Counted from the stretch's first letter, positions 11,045-23,102 are shown. The stretch is 64,000 bases of DNA from Pieris napi (GCF_905475465.1 NC_062244.1:632501-696500), one strand, 5' to 3'. The notes: generated from the letters alone by a model not told the origin. A program made the numbers and translations.

Positions 11045-11357
11045 AGAGCAATGGCGCTAGTATCGGCTGCCATTTTCACAACGTCAAAGTCTTGTCAGGT
11101 TATATTTGTTTTAATACTTGGGTTTGGTCGATTTGCCAATACTGCTTGATCTACAAATTAACGACTATTCGAAAGTCTGTACTAATAGTAATTATTATTA
11201 ATTTTGGAGCAATGTCGTTAGTGTCAACTGCCATTGTCATCATAATTTAGTAAGATCAACGTCAGATTAGTTCAAAACCGCTAATACTCGTGGTTTATTT
11301 GATTTGTCAATGTTACTAGACGACTATTCAATGGTCGATAATAATAATGACTCCTTA
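11045..11357. repeat. diverged tandem duplication, about 160 bp unit
   Basis: Two units align by eye: about 11045-11203, starting gagcaatggcgctagtatcg, and about 11207-11357, starting gagcaatgtcgttagtgtca. Shared words in the same order are gctgccatt/actgccatt, caacgtca, tttgatttgtcaat/cgatttgccaat and acgactattc. A weak further echo follows near 11375. The units are diverged by substitutions and indels, so the duplication is old. Function is unknown. Confidence 0.55.
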
Positions 11358-11439
11358 AAGACACTCAATATTAGAGTAATCTTTGACAGTCATTCCCATG
11401 ACTGCCGTTAGACACCGTCGATTTGGGTTTGGTCGCAGA

Positions 11440-11720
11440 ACGAGTACCTGAAATGTCACGAAACTTATTTATCACAAATCAGGTTGCTATGGATACAGCA
11501 ACATCTTGGTGCGGACTTCGGCTGCCTGCGCGCTATAAGTGCAGTCCTTGTTTCCTCACGCGCTGTACCCCTCATCAAGGGCTAAATAGCCCACTTCCGT
11601 ACCGCCCTGTATGAGCAGGGCGCGAAGCTCCACACCACTACGAGGTATACACCCCGAACGGGCAAAACACACCCCGATGGAGAGTGCGACAAATACAACA
11701 AACTGCAGCCCTCAGTTTCA
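11440..11720. other. GC-richer unexplained segment
   Basis: This patch is noticeably richer in G and C than its surroundings. It contains a small hairpin (cgccctg, 6-base loop, cagggcg, near 11602-11621). A 63-residue frame on the plus strand crosses it but matches nothing I know. It may be a piece of an unrecognised repeat. Confidence 0.35.
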
Positions 11721-12592
11721 CTAAGCAAAACCCTTAAAAAAGTAGACTCTGATGTCAAAATTAATCGGCTTATACCAGAAAACTAATTTTTGACGTCTTC
11801 AATAATTTATCTGCAGGTCTTCTTTTTGTTTAAATTTAGGTCGTGCTTTGAAGTAATTGTTCAGGTTCTCTTTTATTGCTTTGTCAACAATCCAGGGACA
11901 TCTATGCCTTCCTGTCGTTAGACGATAATACTCCTACCGATCATTGTTAATCACTGCCTGTCCTTCACCTTCCTTTCTCCACGCGTAACCCTTGACCTTC
12001 CTCCCTTCCTTCCTATATGGGGTTGCCCTTCCTTCCTCGTTCCTGTGACTTCTCGACCTTTAAGCCTTGTTACATATGTAATGACTCTATTCTATATATA
12101 GATTTTCACAGTGTTTCTTCTATGAGGAGTTAGAATCTCGCGAAAAAGGGAATGTCGTACTTACTAAAACGTACCTGGTAATAATTATTAGTTAATACAG
12201 CTTCATATCCCTTAATTAATAAGTCCTTTAAATTATAACGTCTTCCTGTAATGGTCCAATCAGTATCACTTCGCTTCAAAACTATTCAAAAATACATTCT
12301 GACAAATCTATGTGAATAAACTTTATTTTGACTTATAATATTCAAGTAATATGATAAAGTAAATATCTTGTTTATTTTCAAGTGTTGTAAGCTGTTCGGC
12401 TGAATGGACATTTTGTGACAAGCGGAGACGTCATTACAGAACAATGAAGGTAATAAACATTGTTATGGAGGCTGTTCCTCAATAATGCCTACGACTTCGC
12501 CACGATGCCTGAACGACGGGACGTTCACGATGACAGACAAGGCCAAAAATATTAAATAAATATAGGTACTTAATTATATACTATCAAGTTCA
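11721..12592. other. no gene seen; pyrimidine-rich tract
   Basis: A cytosine and thymine-rich tract with repeated cttcct words occupies about 11940-12060. The rest is AT-rich and unrecognised. Confidence 0.5.
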
Positions 12593-12885
12593 CGATGTTA
12601 CCATGTTTCTCACATCAACACTAACTATACAAAAAACTCAGTTTTGTATCGCGCAGCCCGGATATACAACGACCAATATTTAAGCCTTGACTTGTTTAAG
12701 CTCAGCTTAAATTAAAAGGAGTATTAAGAATATCCATAGCGCAAAATCACCTGCATCAAGAGCACATCCCACATACACACCTTCACGTTCTTACCCTCAC
12801 TTTTACACCATCACACAACACAGCCAAATAGGTACCACTTAGTTAAATGTATTGAATAATTTTTATTTGTTTGTTTCCTTATGTA
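12593..12885 (+). pseudogene. LINE 3' end remnant, family C
   Basis: This shares long near-identical stretches with 37537-38070, including ttaagccttgacttgtttaa and aaaaggagtattaagaatat. The better copy encodes FHVPHINTNYAKNSVLCRAA and further residues of a jockey-like C-terminus. Here the frame is broken by a deletion after the shared TTGTTTAAGCT word, and an extra CA-rich stretch precedes the 3' UTR. The uninterrupted 3' UTR of this copy shows what the nested copy at 37537 looked like before insertion. Confidence 0.65.
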
Positions 12886-13957
12886 AATTTTTGAACTTGT
12901 ATTGTTGCACGGTCGGGGTTAGCACAGCAGACCAACAAGGTACAACAGCCCAATAGGTCGCAATCTCATACTTTGCTTGTATCAGAACATCGAAGTGTAT
13001 GAAATCGTTAATATATTTTAATATACATATGTAGCTCACTCATTCTTCATAAGATATAACTTTCAAGTTAACATCAAGTGAGTTTCCTAAACTTTTGTAA
13101 CATACTATTAGAGCCCCGAAATTAATTACCAATTGATCAAAGGGGAGGTAAAACTTCCGTTTCAGCTCGGTGTAATTGTTTCGCCACGAATCAAACGCAA
13201 GCATTCGTAGATATATAATATGTGTTATTAACATAAAACTACTTTAGGTTACTAAATCTTTATAGACAGTGTACCGACAAAACGTCTTGAAACATTATCG
13301 TGTCGGATTGTTTAAAAAATACAATAATCTAGAATCTCGTTAGTGAAGCACGTCTTGGCTATCACTTTCACTTAGATTCACAAGTCAAATGGACTTATAC
13401 AAATCCAGATAGTACTTTGTGATAAGATTTTTTTTACTAGAGATGGATAATTAGAGTCGAACCGCTGTTGAATAATAATCGCTAGAATATCAATTTTCTA
13501 CCTCAAATTACATAATTTTTTACAAGTATTTTAATTTTCAAATTTTTGATTTTAACCCACCCGTAACCCGTAGTTATCTTCGGGTTATGATTTGCAGTGT
13601 AATTTATGCGTTCTTCATTACGCCGTCAATAGATCCATCTGGCACAGCTGTCTATCGACAACTATCTATCTATATAAACAAATCCATACTTATACTTTTT
13701 TCTCGAGTACTTCTTCTTTATTTTGCAACTTGTAAGGGATTTATGGTTATTATCTTTTTTGTTAAACTAAATATATTCCAAAATCTTAAAAGTGCAGTAT
13801 AGTTTCTTGGCTATTAGAGTTTCCTTTAGACTTAAATTTAAGAAGTTTACTATTATGGATAATATTTGTGTAAATAATTATCTTACAACAAAATATTAGT
13901 TATATGGAGTTATATCACAAAATATAATTGTTTAACCATATGCCTTAAATTGCAACG
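12886..13957. other. no gene seen
   Basis: This is AT-rich sequence with no recognised repeat or coding signal. Confidence 0.55.
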
Positions 13958-14106
13958 TACAGAAATCCCCGGAGCAGTGGTCGCTCCGTGAAGCCTGCGA
14001 AGTACCCAGGAGGCTTTTGTGCTTTTGGAAGAAGCTAGGCTAGGCTTAGTTATTCAGGACCTAATGATAGAGCGGAAACTGAGTCCACTAACCATTTATG
14101 CCTAAA
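13958..14106. repeat. dispersed repeat, copy 1 (pair with 61850)
   Basis: The segment starts near gctccgtgaagcctgcgaag and passes through gagctaggct-like and cggaaactgagtcca words. The same words in the same order occur at 61850-61990. It is a dispersed repeat that I recall from lepidopteran genomes, probably a LINE 3' region. No protein is visible. Confidence 0.6.
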
Positions 14107-14944
14107 ATTGCAGAATATTTTTTAGAAAAAAAGATATTTATTTAATTAGTAGATTTGATACCCCGAAATAATATTATTAGTATTTTTTTAACTGTACGTC
14201 AAAATCAATACGGTTTTGACATACATGAGTAATAATTTATTTATTTATTAAGGAATACCAACAGATTACATGTATATATTTTCTAATTAACAATATTGGG
14301 TTTTATTCTAGCATGCAATCTAATAATAGGTGTACACAACATTGACTCTAATGAATGATAGCGGACAGAGTTTACTTAAGTATTTGTATCTTTAAACATA
14401 AATAAATTGAAACGTGGAAAATATTACATGACTTATGGCTGAGATGACTGAATTTTCTTCTTAAAACTAGGAAGTGAGTCATAATACACGTCAAGACTAT
14501 GTCTACATAATTGTAGAATGCTTAGGGGCGCATGTTTACCTAGATTGTTATGTATAGTGCTATGTTTTGAGTCTGAAGATAAAATGTTTAAAGCATAAGT
14601 ATTATTTAGTCAGAGGCCTAAACGAAAAGAAGCAGAGTAAAAAAAAAACATCAAAAAAATTATACATGTGATGTCTGTAAATTGTCTAGAGTCGTTGACC
14701 AATCATAATCCAACGAAATACCAACTCACCGAACGGCCCAGTTGGGATCGTAGTTCTCCTATAAATTGAATTAAAATAGTTTGTTATGACAAGCTTGTAA
14801 TTGGTTTGACAGTTCCTATAATCTGTTTAATCTAGTTAAATAAAGTGTCAAAACTTTGACAGTGGTGATCATAGAGATTAATAAATACATGTCGCCACAA
14901 AATATATGATACGATTGTGGATAAAAGCCACCTATAATAAAAAA
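14107..14944. other. no gene seen; (ttta)n start near 14236
   Basis: A short ttta tandem run at about 14236-14250 begins a stretch that resembles a LINE 3' UTR on the minus strand, but I see no protein remnant to support that. The region ends in A-rich sequence. Confidence 0.4.
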
Positions 14945-15205
14945 TAATAAAAAAACCAGTGCTACAACCGTTTTAGGTCTGGGACTCAGATTTCTGTATC
15001 TGTTTCGTGATTTAATAGGCAAGACGGTAATCAGCCTCCTGTCTCTGACCTTCTCCGTCTCCGAGCTTCCTTCACCGTTCGAGCGAATGTTAGATGCGCA
15101 CATCGACAGAAAGACCATTGGTGTGCACCAATCGTCGGGGTTCGAACCTACGACCTCAGGGATGAGAGTCGCACGCTGAAGCCACAAGGCCAACACGGCT
15201 GCTAT
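14945..15205 (-). repeat. tRNA-derived SINE, copy 1
   Basis: On the minus strand the element begins agcagccgtgttggccttgt with a tRNA-like A box. It continues with ggtcgtaggttcgaaccccg, which carries a B box. The tRNA-unrelated body contains the atgtgcgcatctaacattcg, cggtgaagg and tctgtttc-type words shared with the copies at 18697, 20405, 22585, 41690, 43553 and 57508. It ends in an A-rich stretch. RNA polymerase III promoter boxes inside the head are the expected transcription signal. Confidence 0.75.
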
Positions 15206-17737
15206 AATATAAACATCGATAAAGGATACGTGTTTGTTACCATGGTGATAAGCATAGTACTATCTTAGACACGAAATGAATATGGACGCTGTAGTTTTAT
15301 GCCGTTGAAATAAATACAAAACAATTAAATACTTATTAGGACTTGGGTCCATAAACAGGTATTATCAGATCTTTATATATGTACCAGCCTTATTCAAACG
15401 CAGACAATAGCTGTACTTTATAATTTTTAAGTAAATAAAGTTTGTTGTAGGGCAAATAATGTATGTAACTATGGTGATATTTGATATTATGTATTAAAAT
15501 ATCTTAGCTCCTCTCCTGAATATTAAATGGAATGTAATCCGAAAAGTTATTATATTCACAAATGAAAACTCATTCGTCTTATTTTGAATGACAAAGTGAT
15601 GTAAAATACCTTTTTGACTTAAAACAGTATGTTTCAAACTTATCTTAAGCCTTTTAAGGCTGGTATACACGGTTGGAGGACCAATTAATTATTAATTTAT
15701 ATATAAATATTATATATTTACAGTTAGAACTATATAACAAAAAATAACGATGGAATGGGGGCTGCGTCAAGAGACTTCGAAAAATGGAGGTCAAAGCATT
15801 CAGCAGTTCTTCCTAGCCGTAGACTCTTTCCATAGTAGTTGTGTTGTATTGACTAGGTCAGTCGAATCGCTCTGAACAGAGCACATTGCTTACAAATGCA
15901 CATTATACAATTACAAAAAAAACCTTACTGTGTATAGAACTTTATTTTATTCCTTTTTAATAATATTTTGTGGAGTGGCGGTAGAGGATCTACGATGACA
16001 ATAAAAGCATAATTTTTAATTAATTGAATAATGCAATTTTATTTACAAATACAATACTTACTTACAAATATATAGTCATATTGCGTATACGATATTTTTC
16101 GTGACTTGTTTTTTAACAGTGTAAAGTTGGCTTAAACCCGAAGTTTCCCACACAAAGAAGAGGTGATAAAAACTTACGGGCACTCAAACAGTCGGAAGAA
16201 ATTCCCATAATCCTTAAAAGTATGTAAAAAGGAAATATATCTTTATTTTTAAAATAAATTAACTAACTCTGAATAAAATGACTATAATTTTTTGCTAATG
16301 AGTAGTAGTAAAATATGCTTGATAGTATATTTTATATCAAGAAACCATAAAACCTCTAACTTAGCCACTTAACTAAAAGCAGAAATGAAGTGTACAACAA
16401 CAAAGAATTTATGCCAATCGAATGCACTTTTCATTCCGGAATCGCTTCTAGAAATATAAAAAGCAAGTAAATTGGAATTCGCACATAATTGAACGCTGCT
16501 TTGAGACATAGATTGTTGAAAATGGTTGCTACATTTTCTAAGATATAATTGGTATTCTTCTTATGTGTTTGGTGCAAGGTTTCATTTCACAACATGAATA
16601 AAAGATTATTCTGATATATTAATTCATGCAATTTAATACTAAAATACGGTTTTGGGTTAAATAAAGTGTGTATAGATTCAAAATCAGCAGGATTTTCCAA
16701 ATTGCGTCTGTAAAAACCAACCCAGGAGTTCAGGCATCTCTCATTCCAATTCTTCGCAATATAACACACTACTTATCCAGACCTTGATATATTCGGTAGT
16801 GGGGTGGTCAATTAAAAAAAAAACTGTATTAAGCACCTATCTGGTACCTACCTAATACGCATTGTTAAGCAAAAAAACACTAGAAAAAATTAAATATTTT
16901 TATTATTTTTTGTAAAATTTATGTTTACCATAGTTGTAATTAATTCTAGAATAGATAATTTATACTATAGAAAATTCATTATATGTGATGTGGTGTACTT
17001 TAATCATTAAATAGTGAGCTAGCTGCCTCAGTGAGCTGTAGCGATCGGAATAGTTCACCAGCTTCAGTTGACAGCGTCCGCTGAGCTCCAGGCGTTTCTA
17101 TACACAAGTTTCTATCAAGTCCCGGCAATTAAGACCACCCACAAAGCAATCTCACCTTTCAACCCCTGACGAATAAGGTTTATTTACTCTGACAACCTTT
17201 GATGATTTCCATTAGGGTGCTTTATTCAATGTAGACGGTTTTAGGTTTATTGTATGGGCAATAAGGTGCGTTTTTGTCTGGCAATTCCGTTATTAGATAT
17301 AATTAGGTAAGACACGTCGTGAAGTGACGTCGAGGGCGGGTGCTACGTGACATGTAGTGTCGTCAAGAGACATTACAGTCGTTTCTTTGGAATTTCTTGG
17401 GTTTTGTTACGCTCAAGGTCGTACAAAGATCATCCAATTAGTCAGTGCGGTTACAAAGAAAGCATTGTTTTTATTTTTGTAACTGAATAGAATTTAATAC
17501 AAAAGAAAAATATAGTGAAGTTCTGTAGAAATATAAAAATGAAAATTTTAACATTTGTGTGACCCAATTCTTAAATATTTAGGTAAAGAAATAGTACCGT
17601 ACATAAGATAATTTTACCCAGACTAAATTAAAAAAAAAATACAACGTGAATAGATATAGTACATTATATCACTTCAACCCGTAATTATTTATTTAAATTG
17701 TAGTAATTGGAACTGGTTACTTAAACAACGGAAAGTT
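15206..17737. other. no gene seen; GC-richer patch 17020-17400
   Basis: This is mostly AT-rich and unrecognised. About 17020-17400 is less AT-rich, contains a palindromic tgacgtc core near 17320 and has no long frame. It could be conserved noncoding DNA, but nothing proves this. Confidence 0.45.
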
Positions 17738-17885
17738 CCGTACTTGGGCCACCTGTTGCGCCATGACCTCTACCACCACCTCGTGTTGGTAGAACGAAAA
17801 AAATCATAGCTTCGTAGCGTTCGGGAGTGGACGGGTATTGCAACTGCCAACTGCCAACCTCCAGTAATGAAGAAGACGTTACTAA
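17738..17885 (+). pseudogene. non-LTR retrotransposon C-terminus remnant
   Basis: In one plus-strand frame the segment reads RKVPYLGHLLRHDLYHHLV, then after a stop LRSVREWTGIATA, and then TANLQ in another frame. The YLGHLLRHD, REWTG and ANLQ motifs in this order are typical of the end of RTE-like and related non-LTR reverse transcriptases. The frame is broken and no catalytic domain remains. Confidence 0.5.
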
Positions 17886-18357
17886 ACCTGAACAAAATTG
17901 TCATAAGTAAAAATATATTGTAATTGTATTATATTTTAATGTAAAAGTGCGATTTGATGGTCTTAAACATTTCAGTTAGATTTCTATAAGTTAAAAATTG
18001 CATCCGCTCATTTGTGTTTGCATATAAATAAATATAAGTAATTGTTATAATATAAACGTTCAATCGTTTCGTTTCTTATTAAACAAAATAATAGGTATTA
18101 AGATACGAATGGTCTAAACATTACGTAAGAGTCAAAATGGCGATTGAATCACTACAGTTATAACAGTATTTTTAATCGAAAACCAATCTCAGCATTGACC
18201 TGCTCTATGAATATTAAATAAAACTGCGCCATTCAACTTGCTTTTATGCTAATGACTGGGGCTATTGCGAAATCTCTGCGTATTCAATAAACTGTTTGAT
18301 ATTAATTTATAATTTACCAGCCTGGGTTCACGGTTACGAAATATTTCATTTCAATTA
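17886..18357. other. no gene seen
   Basis: This is AT-rich unrecognised sequence between two LINE remnants. Confidence 0.55.
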
Positions 18358-18560
18358 TGTTTTTTTTTTACAGAACATGAGGCAAACTGGCAGGAGGTAA
18401 ACCTGTCTAATAGTCCTCGCGAGTGCAATGCCGGCCTTTTAAAATTGGTACGTTCCATTCTTGGAACATCCTAAGTCGAGTTGGAATTCCTAGATAGTTA
18501 GATAATTCCATGTAACCAAAATTATCTGTAAGAAACGCTCAGTTGTGGAACAAAGGACAT
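18358..18560 (-). repeat. LINE 3' end, family A
   Basis: The plus strand begins with a poly(T) run and then acagaacatgaggcaaactg, ggcaggaggt, gccggccttttaaaattgg and acgctcagttgtggaacaaa. These are the family A landmarks in minus-strand orientation. The poly(T) corresponds to the element's poly(A) end. The coding part is degenerate. Confidence 0.65.
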
Positions 18561-18696
18561 CTTTGTAATTATGTAATCTATGTAATTGAATCTTCATAGT
18601 TTGATCTGATCAATTATATTATTATTAGTTAGATACAAAACAGTTAATTTAGTTTAATAGTAGAATACAAATTTATAATATAAATAAAATAAACCT

Positions 18697-18872
18697 GTAG
18701 CGCTGAGATTTCTGTATCTGTTTCATGATCATTAATCAATCTAATAGGCAAGTATTAGTTCTAGAAAATGTTAATTCTGCACATAGGAAGAAAGTCCATT
18801 AGTGCACAGCTGGGACTCAAACCTACGACTTCAGGGATGAGAGTCACACGATGAAGCCAACACTGCTCTATA
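18697..18872 (-). repeat. tRNA-derived SINE, internally deleted copy
   Basis: The tail part (gatttctgtatctgtttcat), the aataggcaagta word and the tRNA-like head (cctacgacttcagggatgag, complement of a B-box region) are present. The central body between them is missing compared with the copy at 22585. Confidence 0.65.
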
Positions 18873-19234
18873 AAAAATGTATAAACTTGAATTATGTTTA
18901 AGTTTTTTCATAACTTTTACGGGCCTAATTAATAAAATTTAACACGGTATTGAAAGAAAATATCTTATACTATAATGTACGAAATAATCTATTACTATTC
19001 TACACACAAAATGCTTTTATTTATAATATACTCCGAGAGCTGATTGATGATTCCATAACACAACTTTTGCCTTTAGGCCTGTCGTGAATAAAAAATTTTC
19101 GTTATATTTTTCGTGTACCTTTTAGAGACATTTGTGACATTTACATTATACAGCGTGGATCACAATATATTAAGATTAATGTATTGGAATAGATCTCTTT
19201 TTGTGTAAGAAATATTTGTAGACGAAAATCAATT
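18873..19234. other. no gene seen
   Basis: This AT-rich stretch holds no recognised repeat or coding signal. Confidence 0.5.
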
Positions 19235-19650
19235 GGCTTAAGGTCCCATGTGGGGCAGAGGACATCGGCCTCTTTTAACTTCACTTCACGTCATTCCCGT
19301 CGCCTCTGCATTGATGCTTCGTTGCCAGGTCTGTTTTCAGCGGCCTTTCTCTCTTTCTTCTTCCTTTCTTTCTTTCTTCTCTTCCTTTTGCCATGAGGAT
19401 TCGAGAGCTTGCTTTTTCTTTGGTAATTCCATCCGGGGGTCTTGAAAGAGATTAACCTATGTGTACCCAACAATAACGTGTGGCGTAGGCCACGTCTACT
19501 AGCAGTGCCCAGTGCTAGAACAAATTTGCTAGGCAAAGCTGCGATAACGCGCACCTTACATATTATACTCAATGAACAAGCGGACGGCACAGATCTTTTT
19601 ACATGTTCCCTGAGTGAGTTCACAAAAATCGCACTTTATGTTATATGTTA
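19235..19650 (+). pseudogene. LINE C-terminus remnant, family B
   Basis: From about 19442 to 19657 the plus strand reads open with NLCVPNNNVWRRPRLLAVPS, then ARTNLLGKAAITRTLHIILN and DLFTCSLSEFTK. This is the layout of a non-LTR element C-terminus and resembles the end seen on the minus strand at 23215 (DLFHCPLSE). The preceding part starts gtggggcagaggacatcggc, close to the word at 61995 (gtggggcagagggcatcctg), then runs through a pyrimidine-rich tract. No catalytic domain is present. Confidence 0.5.
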
Positions 19651-20034
19651 TAATTAATATTTACATTGTTCAAAACAAAATACAATTTTATTGTAATATT
19701 AAAATTCAAGACTTATGCAATATTTTAAAAATATTTACGTTTATTCCTTTAGTCTAAGTAATTATTATTTCACCAATTTTAAGCATTTCTTTATCATTAT
19801 ATACAAAATGTAACAGGAAGTGATTTAATTTATTTCTATTATGATATGTTATATTTAAGGACCACACTATTGTATTCGGTAAGCCTGTAAAGATAGTGAT
19901 GTGGAGAAAAATAAATAAATAATTTGGCTTGGATTCCTCCGGAGCGTATGGCTGACCCTTTTTTTCCTGCTACTATTTTCTGATTTGTACTATTTTTTTT
20001 GCCCGCAACCAATTAATACTTACTTTGTCAGAGG
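19651..20034. other. no gene seen
   Basis: This is AT-rich sequence without recognised features. Confidence 0.5.
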
Positions 20035-20165
20035 GCTCGCAAGTGCGTTGAAGGCATTTTAAGAATTGATACGCTAACTAGAATTGGTTTGGAAATACTG
20101 CAGTGGGCAGCTGGTTCCACATAGTGGTAGTGCGCGGCAAAAACTACCTTAAGAAATTAATTGGT
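20035..20165 (-). repeat. LINE fragment, family A
   Basis: The words ggctcgcaagtgcgttg, aagaattgatacgct, ggaaatactgcagtgggcag and ctggttccacatagtgg match, in order, the minus-strand family A C-terminal coding region. It is a short internal fragment with no 3' tail. Confidence 0.65.
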
Positions 20166-20404
20166 TTAATTTGTGGGATTAAAGCGATCGCCCGACTGTT
20201 ATTGATCATTAATCAGCATCTAGACTCTAGACCATAGAGATACTGTTGATCAATTACAATTAATAAATCGTTTTGTCTCTTACATTGTTATTATTATTTC
20301 TTACATTTGCCGGTTTTTATGTACAAAGCTTCATATCCTTTAAAAATTCCACTAAATTATTAGAATAAATAACAGAGACACTACTGGCCAGTTAGTATTT
20401 GAAA

Positions 20405-20680
20405 CACTTGATTTAATTGGATCTGGGCCTCAGATTTCAGAGTCTGTTTCATGATCTAATAGGCATGGTGAGCAGCCACCTGTGTCTGACACACACCGTC
20501 GGCTTTTTTGGGTCTAAGATAAGCCGATTCCTGCACGGTGTTTTCCTTCACCGTTCGAACGAATGAAAATTGCGCACATTGAAAGAAAGTACATTGGTGC
20601 ACAGCCGTATGTTCGAAGCTATTGAATTTACAACCTCAGTCCTGAGAGACCTGCATCCTCTAAGCCAACACCGCTTATAT
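20405..20680 (-). repeat. tRNA-derived SINE, copy 3
   Basis: This copy shares the tail (cctcagatttcagagtctgt), the body (ctgacacacaccgtcggctt, caccgttcgaacgaatg) and the head with the copy at 22585. Its tRNA-like head is diverged (the B-box region carries extra bases), so it is old. Confidence 0.7.
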
Positions 20681-21354
20681 TTATAACAAATTCACTCTAT
20701 AATTAATTTATTTGTTTAAATTTTCTATTTATCCATTTTTAATTATTATTATTACTATATAATAATAATACATTGAGAAATCGTAAATACTGTATATTTT
20801 TGTGTTGAATTTAAAGATTTTCCATTGGATAACATAAACTTTTATATACATACTCAAGATAATTATTCCATTAAAAATAAAAGATCCATCTTTGCAAATT
20901 AAATATTCGTGAACCTTCCATTGAAATCTACATTCGCCTCGCTTTTAAAAGGACTGTCCATCTTTAGAAACGACATCATTATCGAAATGCATTCAAAATA
21001 TGCTTGTTAGGATATTCAAAAGGTTTTAAATGCTTGTGTTGGTTTTGCTGGAAATAAATTCTATTCTAATAAGCTTACATATGGCATTTAGCTATCTTGT
21101 CAAGTTATACAAGTCTTGAGTCTTGTCAAGTTATATCCCGAAGGAGAAAGACTTAAACACGTGATTGAAGTTTAAATACCCCGTGTTTTGAATGATCTGC
21201 TATTATATCTTAACTTCACTAATCGGTTATACATGATTTATCACAAATGTTTTTGTGGACGTTTTTGATGTTTTCGTCAGTACCACTCCTCAACGGCTGT
21301 TAGAGTTTTATGTAGAAAATAAAGAGTGTCAATAGAGATTTAGGGTTGGAATAT
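20681..21354. other. no gene seen; AT-rich repeat motif near 20711
   Basis: About 20711-20800 carries an AT-rich motif beginning tttaaattttctatttat and followed by attattatt repeats. The same motif recurs near 41238 and 57907. No gene is seen in the rest. Confidence 0.45.
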
Positions 21355-21600
21355 GAGAAGTTTAGTGGTTAAGCATGCGTTTGACTTCAAAGTCGGACGT
21401 CAACCCCTCGCACACATGGATTTTAAAATGAAGTCAAATAAAAATTTACCCTTCTGTGCAGTACAGTATTGATTTGTTTTGCTCGCATGTCAATTACACA
21501 GTGTTAATTGCATAAAAATTAAATTTGGTGCATAGCTAGGATGCAAATGCAGGCCATTGAAGATCAGCCACTACACCACTAGGCAAACATTTCATATTGT
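21355..21600. repeat. possible SINE with tRNA-like ends in opposite directions
   Basis: The left end reads tagtggttaagcatgcg, then gacttcaaagtcgg and cgtcaacccc. This fits a tRNA-like A box, anticodon stem-loop and B box on the plus strand. The right end, read on the minus strand, starts gcctagtggtgtagtggctg and continues with a diverged B-box-like word. It could be two fused SINE heads or chance. Confidence 0.3.
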
Positions 21601-21896
21601 ATTCTCGATTAAATAATCAATGCGTATAATGTTTCATTCAGCATTGAAAAATGTTTGAAAATGTGTAGGATATTTTGGCCCGACCGCAGTACTAATTAGA
21701 ATTCTAATTAAGTTCGTAGAAGCATCTCAAGCACTCTGAGACCTAGTTTAGATTTAAGCGCGATTGTTAGGAAATTCAAAAAGGTGTAGTTTGAGTTCAA
21801 ATTTGTTTTACATTGAAACAAGGAAATAACGTAATAATCTTGATTAAACAAGCGATTAGCTTATCGTGGATTTAGGCGAAGGATAAAGCGATTCAA

Positions 21897-22110
21897 ACAA
21901 GAGACAAACTAGGAGGTTGACCTGATGCCTATGACAGTGCCAGAAAGCTCGCGAGTGAGTTGCCGGGCTTTTAAAAATTCGTACGCCATCTTGAAGTGGC
22001 ATTGGGTAGGAAATACCTCGATAGCCAGGAAGTTTCAAGTTCAGTAATGGAACGACGGACATTAAGGTGATTGGATCTTCATAATCTGAGTGTGGTCTGA
22101 TCAAAAGCAA
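21897..22110 (-). repeat. LINE fragment, family A
   Basis: The words acctgatgcctatgacagtg, ccagaaagctcgcgagtg, gccgggcttttaaaaattcg and taatggaacgacggacatta follow the family A order in minus orientation. It is degenerate and truncated at the 5' end. Confidence 0.6.
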
Positions 22111-22584
22111 CGTTGTCATATTTTGACCATGCAGACTAATAATAAGAATAAACGATATCAAAAAATTTAGAGTAGGTTAAATGAACAACGCATTTATTGT
22201 TTTTTTATTCTGTAGTATTAAGTCTAGTAAATATTCTTAAATTGTTAACAATATGGAGCGTGTACTTAAACTTAGGTCGACTTTAAAAAATACATCATTT
22301 AGGGTTACTAATCTGTAATGTGGTTAAAATGGTGGCTCAAAATATACTACAATAAAATACTTCTTTTATTTGTAAACAAGTATTTTATTTCTTGATTTTA
22401 GAATGATTCTGATTGATGCAAATGGGAGTCGTTAATTCCGCAGCAATTTAAATGTAAAGCCCCTTTGGCCATTCACATCGTCCTATTCATTTTCCTCCCG
22501 AATCCGCTGACATTTCACATACTTAGAGATCCCTGAATGTAGAAACAGAGCATGAAATGGCAATCCTAGAATTAAAAAAAAAAA
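22111..22584. other. no gene seen
   Basis: This is AT-rich sequence lacking any recognised repeat or reading frame of interest. Confidence 0.5.
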
Positions 22585-22877
22585 GCAGTGGCGCTACAAC
22601 CTCTTCAGATCTTGGCCTCAGATTTCTGAATCTGTTTCATGATAATTTTTAAATCTAATAGGCAAGTAGGTGAACAGCCTCCAGTGCCTGACACACGCCG
22701 TCGACTTTTTGGGTCTAAGACATCTCGGTTTCCTCACGATGTTTTCCTTCACCCGTTCGAGCAAATGTTAAATGCGCACATAGAAAGAAAGTCCAATGGT
22801 GCACAGCCGGGCATCGAACCTACGATCTCAGGTATGAGAGTCGCACGCTGAAGCCACTAGGCCAACACTGCTCAAAT
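22585..22877 (-). repeat. tRNA-derived SINE, best copy
   Basis: This is the most complete copy in the window. On the minus strand it starts gagcagtgttggcctagtgg (A box within) and continues with cgtaggttcgatgcccg (B box). The body carries atgtgcgcatttaacatttg, cgtgaggaaaccgag and tcaggcact. It ends with gaggccaagatctgaagagg and tgtagcgccactgct, followed by an A-rich run on the plus-strand left side. It is about 290 bp long. Confidence 0.8.
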
Positions 22878-23102
22878 TCTAGAATTTACTACCATAAAAA
22901 TTTTATTTTTATATACGTTAAACGTTAGGTTAATTTCAGGATATTTCATCCGGTAAATGTTCAAAACAAATGTTATTTTCTGTTAAAATCTCGCCGGGAA
23001 TAAATATCGAACCAAAGTCAAACCAGATAATGGTTTAAATTTGCCATAAATAATTATGACACAAAATTTTAATAAAGTGGGTATTTTGCCAATAATTTGT
23101 AG

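Noticed and set aside
11602..11621. Small GC hairpin considered as a transcription terminator
   Set aside because: The genome is eukaryotic, there is no adjacent gene or T run, and a 7-bp stem is common by chance.
14945..15205. tRNA gene candidate from the A and B boxes
   Set aside because: The same boxes recur in several dispersed copies followed by a shared body, and the cloverleaf is incomplete. It is a tRNA-derived SINE, not a tRNA gene.
15585..15700. Possible host exon in a weakly open stretch near 15600
   Set aside because: There are frequent stops in all frames, no splice-site pair framing an open segment, and no recognisable protein motif.
17300..17345. tgacgtc-containing patch considered as an enhancer
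   Set aside because: A single palindromic motif without a gene nearby or conservation data is not enough to call a regulatory element.
19291..19623. A 110-residue lysine- and arginine-rich frame on the minus strand
   Set aside because: Its basic composition comes from a pyrimidine-rich tract in the opposite strand. The plus-strand reading gives a convincing LINE C-terminus instead.
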